Below are positions 35,101 to 48,400 of a DNA stretch of 64,000 nt, in pieces. Each line of letters opens with the position of its first letter. The stretch's first letter is position 1. Origin of the DNA: CBDDKZ01 sp965230415 (GTDB lineage: Bacteria > Bacteroidota > Bacteroidia > Cytophagales > JAAEPT01); assembly GCA_965230415.1 (NCBI GenBank), contig CBDDKZ010000001.1:1-64000 (forward strand), written 5' to 3'. The notes below the pieces were generated by a model, which was given only the letters and a program-made list of their open reading frames with translations, searched no databases and had not been told where the DNA came from. Position numbers and translations under genes: made by a program.

Positions 35101-35904
35101 CTGATAAACACCACTTAAGGTAGAGCCGGTACCATTTGATTCTTCCTCCTCTGTACCAATTAATTTAGCCCATTCAACCGCTCCATCTTTCACTTTCACC
35201 ACCTGAATATCACTTACTCCATGCAAAAGTTCACCTTTATAAATCATGGCACTGCTTAATATGTATTCGTTTTCATCAATCAAGTAAAAGCCCGAACCCA
35301 TTTCAAAAGTGCTGTCACAATTAATCATTTGAGATTGAATGATACTGCCGTCATTTTTGGAAAGCTCTAAATAAACACGATCGCTTAGCTCGGCAAAATT
35401 ATGCATAATATTACCGGTTACCCCGATATTGCCATTGTCCAGCAAAAGAATTTCATGTGCCGATCCGTTTTCTACAACAGCACTTACATTCTCTCTATAG
35501 GTATTTAACCACTCCTGCTGACCAAGAGAATTGAGCCTCAACACAAAAAACTCATATTCCGAACTTGCTATAGACCTCGATCTCCCACATATAAAAATAT
35601 TCCCCGCATCATCTACAACTAAACTGGCACCTTCATCATGATGACCTCCTCCATAAGCATAGGACCACTCCGGAGTAAAGTTTTTCTTTAGTTTAGCAAC
35701 CAACATATCATTAAATCCTGCAACTTCCGTCCTCCCCACAACAACATAGCCATCGTTCACTCTTTGAATATCATTCCATGAATCTACATTTTCAAATAGC
35801 TCAAAACTAATAGAATCCTGTGCCACAGTTTGGAGCAAACTGAGGGTAAAAAGTAAAAGAAATATGTTAAACTGTTTTTTAATCTTGTTAAAAACCAGGT
35901 CCAA
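32104..35904 (-). CDS. secreted type B T9SS cargo with nine Ig-like repeats
   Basis: A 1266-residue surface protein. Signal peptide (FLLLFTLSLLQTVAQ), then about 430 residues of delta-60-like propeller sequence (VAKLKKNFTPEWSYAYGGGHHDEGASLVVDDAGNIFICGRS-type, a secreted bacterial sequence). From about residue 455 nine repeats of about 81 residues follow, each with the motif (E)GDxxxxCxGxxxxLxAxxxDVWW, a later xYYLxxxNGxRDSIxV stretch and a final Cys. The C-terminal TPNADGDNDKFLIENI with YNVYGQLVF and ends SGQLIIQR is the gliding-motility/CHU-type type B sorting domain. Export by T9SS and surface display are strongly expected; PorP at 29202 is the likely partner. Ligand unknown. Confidence 0.9.
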   Translation of the reverse strand: MDLVFNKIKKQFNIFLLLFTLSLLQTVAQDSISFELFENVDSWNDIQRVNDGYVVVGRTEVAGFNDMLVAKLKKNFTPEWSYAYGGGHHDEGASLVVDDAGNIFICGRSRSIASSEYEFFVLRLNSLGQQEWLNTYRENVSAVVENGSAHEILLLDNGNIGVTGNIMHNFAELSDRVYLELSKNDGSIIQSQMINCDSTFEMGSGFYLIDENEYILSSAMIYKGELLHGVSDIQVVKVKDGAVEWAKLIGTEEEESNGTGSTLSGVYQLGDGFIMITITKAGEQLDNKNVLIARLGMDGDTVWTKVIGSPLDDDIHVKDFFRVSDDQFYVLINSRNGDELLGRVLMNTNGDILSQDFYNPGGFFFTAGYTRYNNVEVFSGLNNYTGENNAYIFSKEINGLICGHVDTNFQYEEENVHVIVEDLNCTVKELSGVTSHTFPQVAFSLGERTICQQFIGVPSILSDKFVELCPGDSAVLRSISEDFWWSESSAPIVNISNETSLSVFPVQSTTYYLNSDYGKRDSIQLIVFDTLDAQCVVSILEGDSIASCPGNEVVLNADGEHVWWAKADEPQIPLLEGQSSLSILPEETSNYYLYKHEILYDSILVYLLKEDDLPCAAPIIVEGDTLEVCEGESAALNANRDDVWWSLVTAPDDTVSETRELLIQAVASTAYYLTASNGKRDTIVVTVIPFDDLLCVAPIILEGDTMSVCEGDTTQLTANRSDVRWTHVSTPNVSMASGNTAIITPFTFGTEDTLWLYAIAGNEMRDSIVITLHSTDDVRCAAPIIQEGDSLITCKNEIVTLHADRDDVQWVNMQFPDSILSLTSELTVKVTSEHRISVTTKLLKSDEIILRTYPEDGDICEQVIINEGDSLFGCPGDQFRITANFDGIWWWYQDAPNDTIALGDELIISPNTSGWYFASNGSKRFSDSIFVAIQSPQSLACRIPAILAPDTLIICEETTIELNADTNDVIWYNSLIPDIVLSTEQQLVITPTANTFYVLMASNGRSDSIRVEVHSKGQAACAQPRILGNDTLDICPGTDKIIRAETEGFWWSTSAQGTPVIGEGSSIFVSPQTTTTYYLNAENGAQDSVLVQLYPEEAVYCRPPSITQGDTVLACINSSLILSCDRSDVRWTSAVSDDSLWGTSRELYIEQVHQSTTYYVKADNKKVDSVFVKVVPEDDPFCLEVVVYELLTPNADGDNDKFLIENIAHYKSFNVSVYNVYGQLVFKAHNYKNDWNGDELGDGTYYYFIKIEDTSEMLSGQLIIQR
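32360..34540 (-). repeat. nine tandem Ig-like repeats (about 81 residues each)
   Basis: Tandem protein repeats in the type B cargo. Each unit opens near PxIxEGDxxxxC and ends near a second Cys before the next PxI; two Cys per unit could form one disulphide within each unit. Units are divergent (about 30-50% by eye), with the DVWW box most conserved (varied to DVRW, DVQW, GIWW, DVIW and GFWW). Average 242 bases per unit. Boundaries are approximate. Confidence 0.8.
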
Positions 35905-36412
35905 AAGACCGTTAATTTACTACAACTTTTTTAATAAACCTTATTTAACCACCTTGGTTTCTATTTAATTCTTAATTTCTAATAGCAAGTAAACAAGTTG
36001 CTATTAATATTTCACAATTGATTGTAAAAGTATATCGAATTTGACAAAATTTGCTTAGTCCGGAGCACCAAATCAGGCCATTTAATAGAAAAAGGAATTT
36101 ATAGGTCCTATTATACTTCCATGAAACAATACTATATTTCGGCTATTAACGGCTTGTATATAACCGTAAGAAAACCAGTTAAATTTATAGTATTTATTTT
36201 CAAAATCGTACACTTTTTCTTATTTTTAATCGATTTTCAGGTACGAATTAATTATTCATACAATTTGCCTCTGAAGGTTGACATTTCATTAGCGATTTGC
36301 TAGTTAAGTTGTTTGTTGATTGTATTTTTAATGATAATACATAAACTTTGCACTTTACTGGGATTATCAAAGTGCATTGACTTTTAAATTTTAGAACCTA
36401 AACTTAAGAATT
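35905..36412. other. divergent intergenic region
   Basis: A 508-base A/T-rich region between the type B cargo and the giant gene. It should carry both promoters. A 60-codon frame at 36121-36303 has the skewed composition of A/T-rich DNA and is not annotated. A promoter candidate for the giant gene is given separately. Confidence 0.5.
36320..36350 (+). promoter_or_regulatory. candidate promoter of the giant gene
   Basis: AAACTTTG (36343-36350) is one base from the Bacteroidota minus-7 element TAnnTTTG, with TTG at 36320-36322 20 bases upstream as minus-33-like element. It lies about 60 bases before the ATG at 36413. Only sequence likeness supports it. Confidence 0.3.
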
Positions 36413-39400
36413 ATGACAACCAGAATACTCACTCTGTTTGTATTGGTATTTGTTGCCTGCGGAGCAATGGCACAAGATATTACGCTAACTTCTCCATATG
36501 AAGGACAACAGTTTTATACTAATCATAATCACAATATTACCTGGACGAGCACAGCTAATGTATCTGATTTAGTAAAAATTGAATTTTCTCCTGATGCCGG
36601 AAATACATGGTCTTTATTGGAGTCAGGAGTGAATAATAATGGAACATACAGCTGGAGTGTTCTGGACGAACATTTAAGTAACACCTGCCTTATCCGTATT
36701 AGTGATTTCGCAAATGACGCCATCAACGATGTAAGCGATTCCCTGTTCATAGTACGCGATCCATATATTGAAGTGCTTGCGCCCGACACAGCCACCACTT
36801 TAAACGGCTGTGAGTCCTATAGAATAAGATGGAACAGAGGAGGGATAAGCACTTATGTGCGTGTCTATTTCTCTACCAATGACGGCGATGACTGGAACTA
36901 TATTACGCGTGTATATATAGGCAGCGGAAGGAATTATTATGATTGGATAACCCCTTCCATTGCCACCAATCAATATCGTATAAAAATAGAGGACGATGTA
37001 AACCGGGATATTTATGACATTAGTGATGCCGCTTCAACGGTAATACCCGTTGCAGAATCTATTAGCATTACATCTCCAAATGGCGGTGAGTCCTGGTCGG
37101 CCAGTTCCAGTCACCCTATTACCTGGGACACAGTGGGCACTGTTGGCAACGTTTCCATGGACTATTCCACTAATGCTGGCGCATCCTGGACATCTATTGT
37201 TGCCAACAGAGCTAACAATGGAACATACCGATGGGTATTACCATCGGTAAGCAGCGAAACAAATGCACTCGTACGGGTTTTTGAAACGAGCCGCTCTTGT
37301 ATAATTGACTACACGGATAATCCTTTCACCATAGATATAAATCCGGCGATAAGTATCACTACACCAAATGGAGGTAATACGTTTTATGTGGCACGCTCGA
37401 CACGCATCAACTGGAGCGCATCTAACCTTCCTACCGAATATGTCAAAATTGAATATTCAACTGACAACGGTCTCAGTTGGCAAACGGTAGTAGAATCAAA
37501 TTATAATCGCGGTTACTACGATTGGGTTGTACCCGACACCCCTTCGGAAGAGTGTCTCATCAGAATAAGTGCTGTCGAGAACGCAACCATCAGTGACATC
37601 AGTGATGCTCCGTTTCGAATTACACCACAAACCGTCACGGTGATAAGCCCGAATGGCGGCGAAATCCTGGAGCCTTGCGTAAACCACCGTATTCAATGGC
37701 AAACAGCTGGTGTTAACGCCTATGTCAAAGTTTTTTATTCAATTGATAATGGTAACAGCTGGTACTACCTTTCACGTGTATATATTGCCAGTGGTAGAAA
37801 TTACCTCGATTGGTCGGTTCCTTCAATAGACACCGAGCAGCTACTCATTAAAGTGGAAGCGGACGACATCCCCTCTGTTCAGGATTCCAGCGACGCACCC
37901 TCTCTTATTACTAAAGGCGAAAACTACATCGTACTTACTTCTCCCAACGGAGGAGAAGTACTTGCTTCCAGTTCAAATCATGAAATAACCTGGGAAAATC
38001 ATGGTACCGTTGGAAATGTGAGCATGCAATACTCCACAGATGCAGGTCGCAGCTGGAGCTGGGTAAAAAACAATGGGAATGGCGATGCGAATAATGTAGC
38101 CAATAATGGCAGTTACACCTGGCTTTTGCCGGCAAACACGGTTCAGGACGATGTGTTACTTAAAATTTGGGATTATAGTAGTTCCTGTATCAATGATGTC
38201 AGTGATAGCCTATTCGAAATTAATAACGATCCGAACATTACCGTTACTTCGCCGAATGGAGGTAATATTTTATATGGAGGCCGATCAAGAAGACTCAATT
38301 GGAGTTCTTCCAACCTGGGAAGTGACCGGGTTCGCTTACGCTATTCAACAGATTCCGGAAGTACGTGGAAAGTGATTGCTGCCGATATTTATAATCGAAA
38401 TTATTATGACTGGGCTGTTCCAAAGGACTACTCGTCACAGTGTCTGCTGGAAGTAACTTCTTTGGCAGACACTACCATAAGAGATGTAAGCAACGCGGTT
38501 TGGAGCATTGACCCGAAATCGGTAACCATTACCTCTCCCAATGGCGGAGATACATTAAGTGCCTGTTCCAACCATCGTATCTATTGGACACATAAAGGCC
38601 TGGAAAGTTATGTTAGAATATATTATTCACTTGATGGTGGCGAATTCTGGTACTACTATACGCGTGTTTATATCGCAAGCGGACGCAATTACCTGGACTG
38701 GCCTGTTCCGTCGGTAGATACCGACAGCCTGTTAATAAGAATCGAAGCAGAAGAAGATCCAACAGCCTTTGATATTAACGATACGGCTTCTGTAATTCGT
38801 AAAGGTGACAACTACATTGAATTAACATCACCAAATGGAGGAGAAATTCTGGCGTCAAGCTCCAATCATGAAATTACCTGGATTAACCACGGTACCATTG
38901 GAAACATATCACTTCAATACAGCCTTGATGCTGGACGTAACTGGAGTTGGGTGAAAAATAATAGTAACACCGACGTTAATAATGTCGCAAATAACGGTAG
39001 TTACACATGGCTTCTGCCTGCGAACACCAACAATAATGAAGTATTGGTCAAAATACATGAGTATAACAACAATTGCGTTGTTGATGTCAGCGATACCTTA
39101 TTCTCCATTGATAACAGCCCTGTCATTAATGTAACCACTCCCAACGGAGGAAATCGTTGGTACGGTGGCGCATCTAACCGGATACGTTGGAGCTCTTCTA
39201 ACTTGCCCGGCGACCGTCTCAAGATACACTATTCATCAGATAGCGGTGCTACCTGGAATGTGATAGACAACAACGCTTATAATCGGGGTTACCTCGACTG
39301 GAATACACCTAAAGAATACACAGACAACTATTTAATACGTGTTTTATCTGTCGATGACACCACTATTGCAGATCAAAGTAATGCTACTTTCTCGGTAGTT

Positions 39401-42400
39401 CAACAAACATTGACCGTTTTAGAGCCAAATGGGAATGACACCCTTGCGCCTTGTACTAATTATCGCATCAGATGGTCTGAAGATAACGTCGAAAGTTATG
39501 TAAGACTGTATTTCTCATCCGATGATGGTAATATTTGGAAATATATTACGAGAGTATATATCGGTAGTGGCCGTAACTACTACGACTGGTCGGTACCATC
39601 TTTAAACAGTAACCAGATGAAAATACGTATCACCGGAGATGCAGATCGCAGCATTGTTGACGAAAGTGATACTGCCTTCACGACCATACAATCAGCGAAC
39701 TCTCTACAACTCATTGCTCCAAACGGAGGTGAAACATGGTCGTCAAGTACTTCCAGAAAGGTAAGATGGCTTTCTCAGGGCAATGTTGGAAATATTGATA
39801 TCGACTACTCAATAAATGGTGGAGAAACCTGGAATAATTTTGCCAATAATACGGCAAATGATGGGGAATATGATTGGGTACTACCTGCTAATACTACCTC
39901 AGAACAGGCCATTTTACGCATTTATGAAGATGGCAACGTATGTATCACCGATTATTCTGACAACTATTTCAATATTAACAACCTTCCTGTCCTAACGATA
40001 ACCAGTCCTAATGGCGGCAATGTCTTTTATTATGGTGAGCGTAAAAGATTGCAATGGTCTTCTTCCAACCTACCAAACGACCGGGTAAAGCTGGAATACT
40101 CCATGGACAACGGCAGTACATGGACTGTTATTAATGCAGATGCCTACAACAGAAACTATTACGATTGGACAGTTCCTGTTACCCCAAGTGAAGAAGTCAT
40201 TTTGAGAGTAAGCAATACTCAAGACACAACCCTATTTGATGTATCAAACACTGTATTTAGTATAAGACCACCTCTTTTAACCATTGAAACCCCAAATACA
40301 GGTAATGAAAACTGGCTTGTAGGTGAAAGTAAAAGTATAACATGGACTTCCCAGGCCCTGCCTTCTAATTCAACAGTCACACTCTTTTACTCCACAAATG
40401 GCGGATCAAGCTGGGATACTATTGTGAGTAACATAGACAATTCCGGTGCATATATCTGGACCCTGCCTAATGTAGAAACAACTGCAAATGCGCTTGTCAG
40501 AATCGTTTCGAACCTTTACCCCGACAGTGAAGATATCAACGACGCTGCATTTACCATCACAAAACCTGTGGTAGGTATAACGGTACCCAACGATGGCCAG
40601 GTTTGGTACATTGGTGAAGCAAAGTCCATACAATGGAATGGTTTGGGAACAAGCAATGATGTAAAGCTCGAAATTTCTTTGGACAGTGGTGCAAACTACC
40701 TGGAAATCGTATCAGCGACACCGAATAACGGCCAATTCTTCTGGGCAATTCCGTACGACATCTCCCCTTCTACCACCTGTCTAATGCGAATTTCTGACGT
40801 AGAAGATCCAGACAATAATGATGTCACAGATACCACCTTTACGATCGCTAAACCTACGTTAGAACTACTAAGACCTAAGGCCGGAATGAATTGGTACCTG
40901 GGAGAATGGCAAGACATTAACTGGGACAAGGTTGGCAATAACAATGCAGATGTCGACATCGAATTATCAACGGATAATGGTAATACCTGGGAACTGATAA
41001 CTAACACAAGCAATAGTGGCACATATGATTGGCAAATACCAATTGAAACGGCACTTACTAACGAAGCTTATATACGCATTAGCAACATAAATGACGCTTC
41101 TATAAGTGACCGTAATGACGCGGCCTTCAATATATTAAAACCTACACTGAATCTTACTTTTCCACTTGGAGGAGAAACCGTATACAATGGGCAAGCCACA
41201 GTAATCACCTGGGAAAGACAGGGGCTTTTCTCTGCTGAAGTAGCTATTCAATATTCCACTGACGATGGATTAAACTGGATCGACATTGTGGAAAATACGG
41301 CCAACAGCTCGTTCTATACATGGACCCCTCAACTAGCGGAAGGCTCCAATTACCTGCTACGAATCTTTGACACTGAAGACAATTCCATAATTGACCAAAC
41401 GGATAATTACTTCACAATATCACAGCCGACCATTACTGTACACTTCCCTAATGGCGGCGAAAACATTGACCCTGTCAGCAATACGGTCATTCGCTGGCAA
41501 AGTGTGGCACTGGCCAGTACACGTCTCGTGCGCATTGAACTTTCACCTGACAACGGTCAAACTTGGGAAATGATCAACTCCGGCACTTCAAACGTAGGTT
41601 ATTATGACTGGATCGCTGGAAATAATTACATGGGCAGCGATTTTCTGATACGAATTACCGATACAGAAAATCAGCGTATCGTCGACAGCAGCGACAACAC
41701 CTTTAATATTGTTTCACCGGAAATTAGCTTTACCTCACCTAGCGGTGGTGAATCCTGGTATCATAGCCAGGTAAAAGCTGTGAAATGGACCACTCAGGCT
41801 ATTGGAAACAATGAATTACTCACATTGTCTTACAGCACAAATGGCAGCGACTGGACTGTTATTGATAATACCATAGCCAACACAGGTAGCTACGACTGGA
41901 GCATTCCGGTGATAGATGACGCGGCAAATACCCGATTACGACTTTCCTGGAACACCAATCAAAATGTGGAGGTTTTAAGCAACACTTTTGCTATAAGCAC
42001 CCCGAAACCTGGTGACCGCCTGGAAACTGCCATTGTTTTAGGTGACACACCTCACACAATCAGAGACACAACAAGCAACTTTTCCAATCAATATGCAAAT
42101 CAGGAGTCTAGTGACATATTCTATCAATTCACACTACCGGAATATAGTGATTCGGTGAGTTTTAACATCAGCGCTAATTTTAATGTACTTATACATTTAT
42201 TAGATGATAACGGAACATTGATAAGCTCTTCCAGTGCACGCACTAATTATACCTTTGGAAGTGCTGATGTAACAGCCTTTGGCACTTACTACGTGGTAAT
42301 TGAAGGTCAGGGAAGTGCAGCCGGGATTTTTGACCTGAATATCCGTCATCACCTTCCGGAAGTTGATTTGGAACTTAGCGACCTTGTTAGCGACGCAGCC

Positions 42401-45400
42401 ATTGTAGCTACAGGGGATATAGTGGCATTGGCATGGAATGTTACAAATAACGGAAGTGTACCATCTATCGCACATTGGACCGAACGTCTTTATATCGAAA
42501 CATTAACAGGAACCAACAGGTCATTAATTCAGCAAAAACAATATAATGAGGGCGAAACAATCAGTCCACAAAACACATTGGCACGCAGAGATACCATAAC
42601 TTTCCCTGCCAACATTAATATTGGAAATGAACTGCGTTTTGTGCTTGAAATAATTCCTGCATCAGGTGTTAACGAAGATCCGTCTGCAAGAGACAACAAC
42701 CTGGTACTCGAAGATGAATCATGGCAAGTTGAACGAGTATTAACAGCTACGACTAGTGGAAATGTATTAACAGAAGGTAGCGGACAGGCAATTACTATTA
42801 ATGTCAGACGCAGCGGATCTATTGATGACAGTCTTGCGCTCACGCTTCAATTAAGTTTAACAGCACATTTCTCCTATCCTGAAATTAGCATTATCGAACA
42901 AAATGCCACTCAAACTAACATTAGTATCAATGCACCAAATAACGATGATGTTGAAGGAACTTTATTTGACACCGTTCGCATTGCTGCTCCCGGGTTTAAC
43001 ACAATTGACATTCCATTGGAATTACGTGATAATGATAATGCGAATCTCAATATTTCAGGTATCCCTGATACCCTAAACGAAGGTGACACTATTAATATAG
43101 TATTCGCCAGTGACATAGCCGGAGTTGAGGACATAGAAATATTCCTGAGCTCGGGTAATCAAAACAAATTACCTGTTCCGCAGTCAGTTATAATACCGGC
43201 AGGTCAGAATCAGACGACCTTGCAGGTCATATCCGAACAAGATGAAATTCCGGAAGTAGACGAAAATATCAATATAACCTTTGGTGCTGCAAATCACCTG
43301 CCCGCATCTGGTAATGTATTCTTATTAGACGACGACCTTCCGAGCCTGGAATTGGTACTGGAAACAAATCGTGTTTCGGAATCAGGTGGACCTTTTGCTA
43401 CAACGGGTATACTTCGTAGAACTCAAAGCAGCACAGCTCATGCGTTTACGGCACGATTAAGTGCCAGCCTGGCAGGAACACTCATCTTCCCGGCCAACAT
43501 ATCTCTGGCAGAGGGCGAAATAGAAAAAGCTTTTAATGTTGGAGTTATCGACAATGACTTTGTAGATGGCGAACGCCTTGTAACCCTCACCGCCGCTGTA
43601 TATGTAAGCACTTGTGGTTGTAGTGCACCAGCTTCATCTTCGGGGTCGGTAAGTACCGACCTAAGCATAGATGACAACGATGGTCCAACACTAAAAATAA
43701 CGGCAAGTCAGCTGACAATGGCCGAAGGTTTTGCCAATGCAGGCTACCTGAGAATTAGTCGTAATACAAATACTGAAGAAGCACTGTTAGTAAATCTTTC
43801 TTCCAGTAACACCAACGAAGCAACTATTCCTGCACAGGTAGAAATCCCGGAAGGTTTAGCTTACGTAGATGTTCAGGTTACGACAATAGATGACAATATC
43901 ACTGATGGGAATCAGCAAGTATATTTTGAAGCTACAGCGCCTGATTTTGCTACAGGAACTGTCTGGATTGTGGTTTCAGACAAGAATATCCCGGACTTAC
44001 ACATTCCTTCAGTAACTTTGGCAAGCGATACGGTACAGGCGCTTGATCTTATTCAGTACGACGTTGCACTGAAAAACGATGGTTTTGCCACCGCTCCTAC
44101 CGGATTTATTGTTCATGGATACCTGTCACGCGATGGCCATATCGACGATAACGATCTTTTACTTATAGTAGACACACTCAACGTAGCTATTTCGGTAGGC
44201 GAAACCCACCACCACCTGAATGCGATACAGGCACCTAACAAACCCAGGGATTATCAGTTAATTTTCCAGGTGAATCCAAACCTGAGCAGAACAGAGCTGG
44301 TTATTACAAATAATACAGCCGCACCTGAGAATTTACATATCAAACCAGATTACACGGCCATTGTGGAAGTACCGGCCCCTTATTACCTGAGGGGTAATAA
44401 AGTTCCTGTAGCTGGTTCAGCAACAAAGATCGATGGTTCTCCTGCCGCTTTAAAAGAAGTGGAAATTTATACCATCAATGATGGTTACCGCAAAACGTTT
44501 ATACTCAGCACTGACGAGTCAGGACACTTTGCCGGTTACTTTGAACCACTGGAAAGAGAAGCGGGTTCTTACACCATTGGCGCCAGCTTCCCGGAAATGG
44601 AACTTACGGCGGCACAAGACAGCTTTGATATTGTCGGACTTCGCATCAACAATAACCAACCGCCAGTGTTCAAAGTCACTCTAAATGATACGTTGAGCGG
44701 CACTCTTAATATTGTGAATTTATCTAAAATTGACATTCCTGACTTCACACTTGTGCCTGTGCCGGCACCTAATGGTGCTACCATTGTTTTCGAAACCTTG
44801 CCCCTATTGGCAGGCAATGCCACCGTAGATTTGGCCTATACAATTACAGACACCATCTTATCGCAGGGCTATGATTATGAAGTCGCAACATTGGCTGCAC
44901 AGTCTGGATTGGGTTCCATACAAGAAACCGACTTCTTCTACTATTGTCAGGCGCCGAAAGCACACCTAATTAGTGATCAGCGCTCACTGGATGTTAAAAC
45001 ATCCAATAGCATAGGCCATACTCAAATAGAGCTAACAATCAGCAACAACGGTGTTGGGGAAAGTGGTGACATCAAGGTATTATTACCGCAAGTTGCCTGG
45101 CTGCAATCCATGACACCTGAAACGCTCCCTTCATTGGCTAGCGGAGATACGCACGTAGTCATACTAAAATTCAACGCCATAGAAAATGTACCATTTAATG
45201 CACCAATCAATGGTAGTGTCGTTATTGCCGCAACCAATGGCAATCAACTGAGTATTCCGTTTACATTCGAAAAGGTTTCCGAATCAACGGGTACGGTTAA
45301 CGTTGCTATCACCAATCAGTTTACCTACTATACTAATGACGCTCCGCAGGTAGCCGACGCCTATGTACGAATACAAAACTACTTTACAGGAGAGCTCTAT

Positions 45401-48400
45401 GCCGAGGGGCACTCCGATACGAGCGGCGTATTCATAGCGGATTCCATTCCGGAAGGCCGACACCGGATAATAGTGAAAAAAGAAAAGCACCTTGACTATG
45501 ACAATACAATCACCGTGAGACCCGCAGACACCACTTACGAGGTTGTTTTCATCAATTATCAGGCTATTACATTTGACTGGTCGGTTGAACCTACTGCCGT
45601 GCAGGATGTCTATGACATTAATTTGGTAACCACCTTTGAGACAAACGTACCCATGCCGGTGGTAACCGTAGAGATGCCGGAAGAAATGCCACAGCTAACA
45701 GGAAACGAGACTTTTGCCTTCAATGTGATTTTAACCAATCACGGATTAATCACAGCAAAGGACGTCACACTCACCCTGCCTCAGACCAATGACCTTTATG
45801 AGTTCGTAACAAATTATACGCCTAATGATTTATTGGCTCAACAAAGCATACAGGTACCGGTTATAATGAAGCGAAGGGGCAAGAAAATAGACCCTGGCTT
45901 AAGGGCTGACCTGGAATCGCGTGCAGTAACAATTAATCAATTCTTAAACATCAGAGGAACATCCGCTAAAAATAATGCGACCAGCAGCAGCAACTGCACC
46001 GATTTCGCAGGAGTGGTTTACTGGTACTATTGTGGCCTCTCTACAGGAGTTTGGCAGCAGGGAGGAACATTGTTTACCTATAGCGGTCAAACCTGTGTGG
46101 GTGACGGTGGACCTGGAGGTACCCTAGTCATACATCCAAACATACATGATGTGGGCTGTGCTGCCTGCCCTGACATTCCTTTAAACCCATACTCCGGGAC
46201 ACCGGTTTATGAAAATGAGGTTAAGAGCTGTGTAGAATGTATCAATAAAATAGTAAGCACCGCCGCTACTTGTACGGGAGCCAAACAGGTGATAAGAACA
46301 ACACTTTGTATCACGGGGACTTTCTTGTCCGGTAATTGGTTAAAGCTTATAACTTGTATACCAAAGCTCATTCCGTCGCCAATAAAATGTGTAGTAGGCT
46401 TGGGAGAAATCATCACTATATGTGGCAATACAACCGCCGGGCGACCGTTGAAAGCGGATGAATTGTTAGCAAAACTTAAAACTACAAAGGACGGGGAACT
46501 GGGAGCGGCCTTTGTTCAGATAGCGGCGAACTTTGAAATCGTAGACAAAGCTTATGTAGCTCGCGAAGAATGGGCACTGGAATATTTTGGAGAAATAGCC
46601 GAAAGTGATGCTTGGGTAGACCTGGAACCTCTATTGGAAAACTATATCTCACACCCTGACTCCATACCAGTCGATGAACAAAACGCAATCCTGACAGCAA
46701 TGGATGGGTATGAAATTCCACGCGAAGCGCTTGAAGCCTTTTTCGTACGTTGGAACACCTCTATCTTTGCAATGGTCAACAACATTCAGGAGCCCAACAG
46801 CACCTATCCTGACATCATCAACTGGACATTAGTTCAGGCTTATTCAGATACCATTGTGTCGGCCAATGAACAAGCCATCGAATTAGGTTTTGAATCGCTG
46901 GAAGAGCTTTTTGCTCAGTCCTATGATGACCTGCTAGAGCTACTGGACCAACAACAAAAATCTGTATGTGCATCGGTAAAAGTGAAATTTAGTCAGGAGT
47001 TAACAATGACGCGTGAAGCATTTGAAGGAACCCTGGAGATCTACAACGGTCATCCAAGCGAAGCCATGGATACCATTGCCGTTAACATTTTGATTACAGA
47101 CGCTGATGGAAACCCGGCAAACGGACACTTTGAAATACAAACGCAGACTTTACAAAATATTTCTGACGTAACAGGCACAGGCACCATTCAGTCCGAAGAA
47201 ACAGCCGTTATCACATTCCTGTTTATCCCGGAACGTTCAGCTGCACCAACAAGCCCGCAAGAATACAATTTTGGCGGTTCTGTAGTGTATTGGGACCCTT
47301 ATGCCGAAGACATTGTCACCATGCCTCTCGCCGATGTAACACTTACAGTTAACCCGAGTCCCGACCTGATGCTACATTATTTCATGCAACGTAACATCTT
47401 AAGTGACGATCCTTTGACCAGCCCGGAAATTGAACCGACAGTACCGGCAGAGCTGGCAGTAATGGTTGAAAATCATGGCTACGGACCGGCAGTGAATATG
47501 AGTATCTCATCTGCACAGCCTGAAATTGTTGAAAACGAAAAAGGCCTCGCCATAGACTTCCAGCTAATTGGTTCCAATTATCAGGGACAGCCTACAAACT
47601 TTGGCGTAACTGATATTAATTTCGGAACAATTCCTGCGCTGGAAACACGTATTGGTCAGTGGTATTTCACCAGTACTCTATTGGGTAAATTTGTGGACTA
47701 TGAAGCGGATGTGGTTCATGCCAGTAGTTTTGGGAATCCGGACCTGAGCCTGGTACAAGGGGTGGAAATTCATGAACTTACAAAGAGCATTGTAGCATAT
47801 GGAAACGACAATGACAATATCAACGACTTTCTGGTTAATGATTATTTCGATGCTCATAACCTACCAGATCTGGTTTATTACTCACAGGGTAAACGTACCG
47901 AAGAAGTATATGAAGCAGCAAGCGGGGCATTCACCGGAACAATAATTGCTCCGGCCTACAGAAACACCCTGGAAGTGGAACCTGCTGATACCGGTTGGAA
48001 TTACCTTGAGCTAAATGATCCGGGCAATGGACGTTATGAATTGGTAAGTGTAACAAGAGAAGATGGGGTTTCCATACCACTGGAAAATGCCTGGTTAACT
48101 TTTGTAACGCTTCCAACTGGAGAAGCCCCTGTCTATGAAAATAAATTCCATATAGTTGACAAGTTCCCGAATACAGAAGCAATGAGCTACGATGTAGTCT
48201 GGCAATCTACAGGTGATGACATTTTAGAAATCGTGGCTATTACGGGTGTTCCGGATGGCTTTATCGAGCAGCAAGTTACACACTTGCAAGTCATATTTAA
48301 CAAGCCTATCAATGATAGTACATTCACCTATGAAGATCTTAGCCTAAAATTACAGGGTGGCGATAACCTTATTGACGCTCCACTTGCGATCACAGCGCTG

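Noticed and set aside
36121..36303. 60-codon plus-strand frame before the giant gene
   Set aside because: Composition is skewed to Ile, Phe, Tyr and Lys as in translated A/T-rich spacer, it has no ribosome site or neighbour logic, and it sits where the divergent promoters must be.
36479..42002. Possibility that the repeat array is a CRISPR or DNA satellite
   Set aside because: The repeat exists at protein level with diverged synonymous sites and variable unit lengths; there is no short conserved DNA repeat with spacers.
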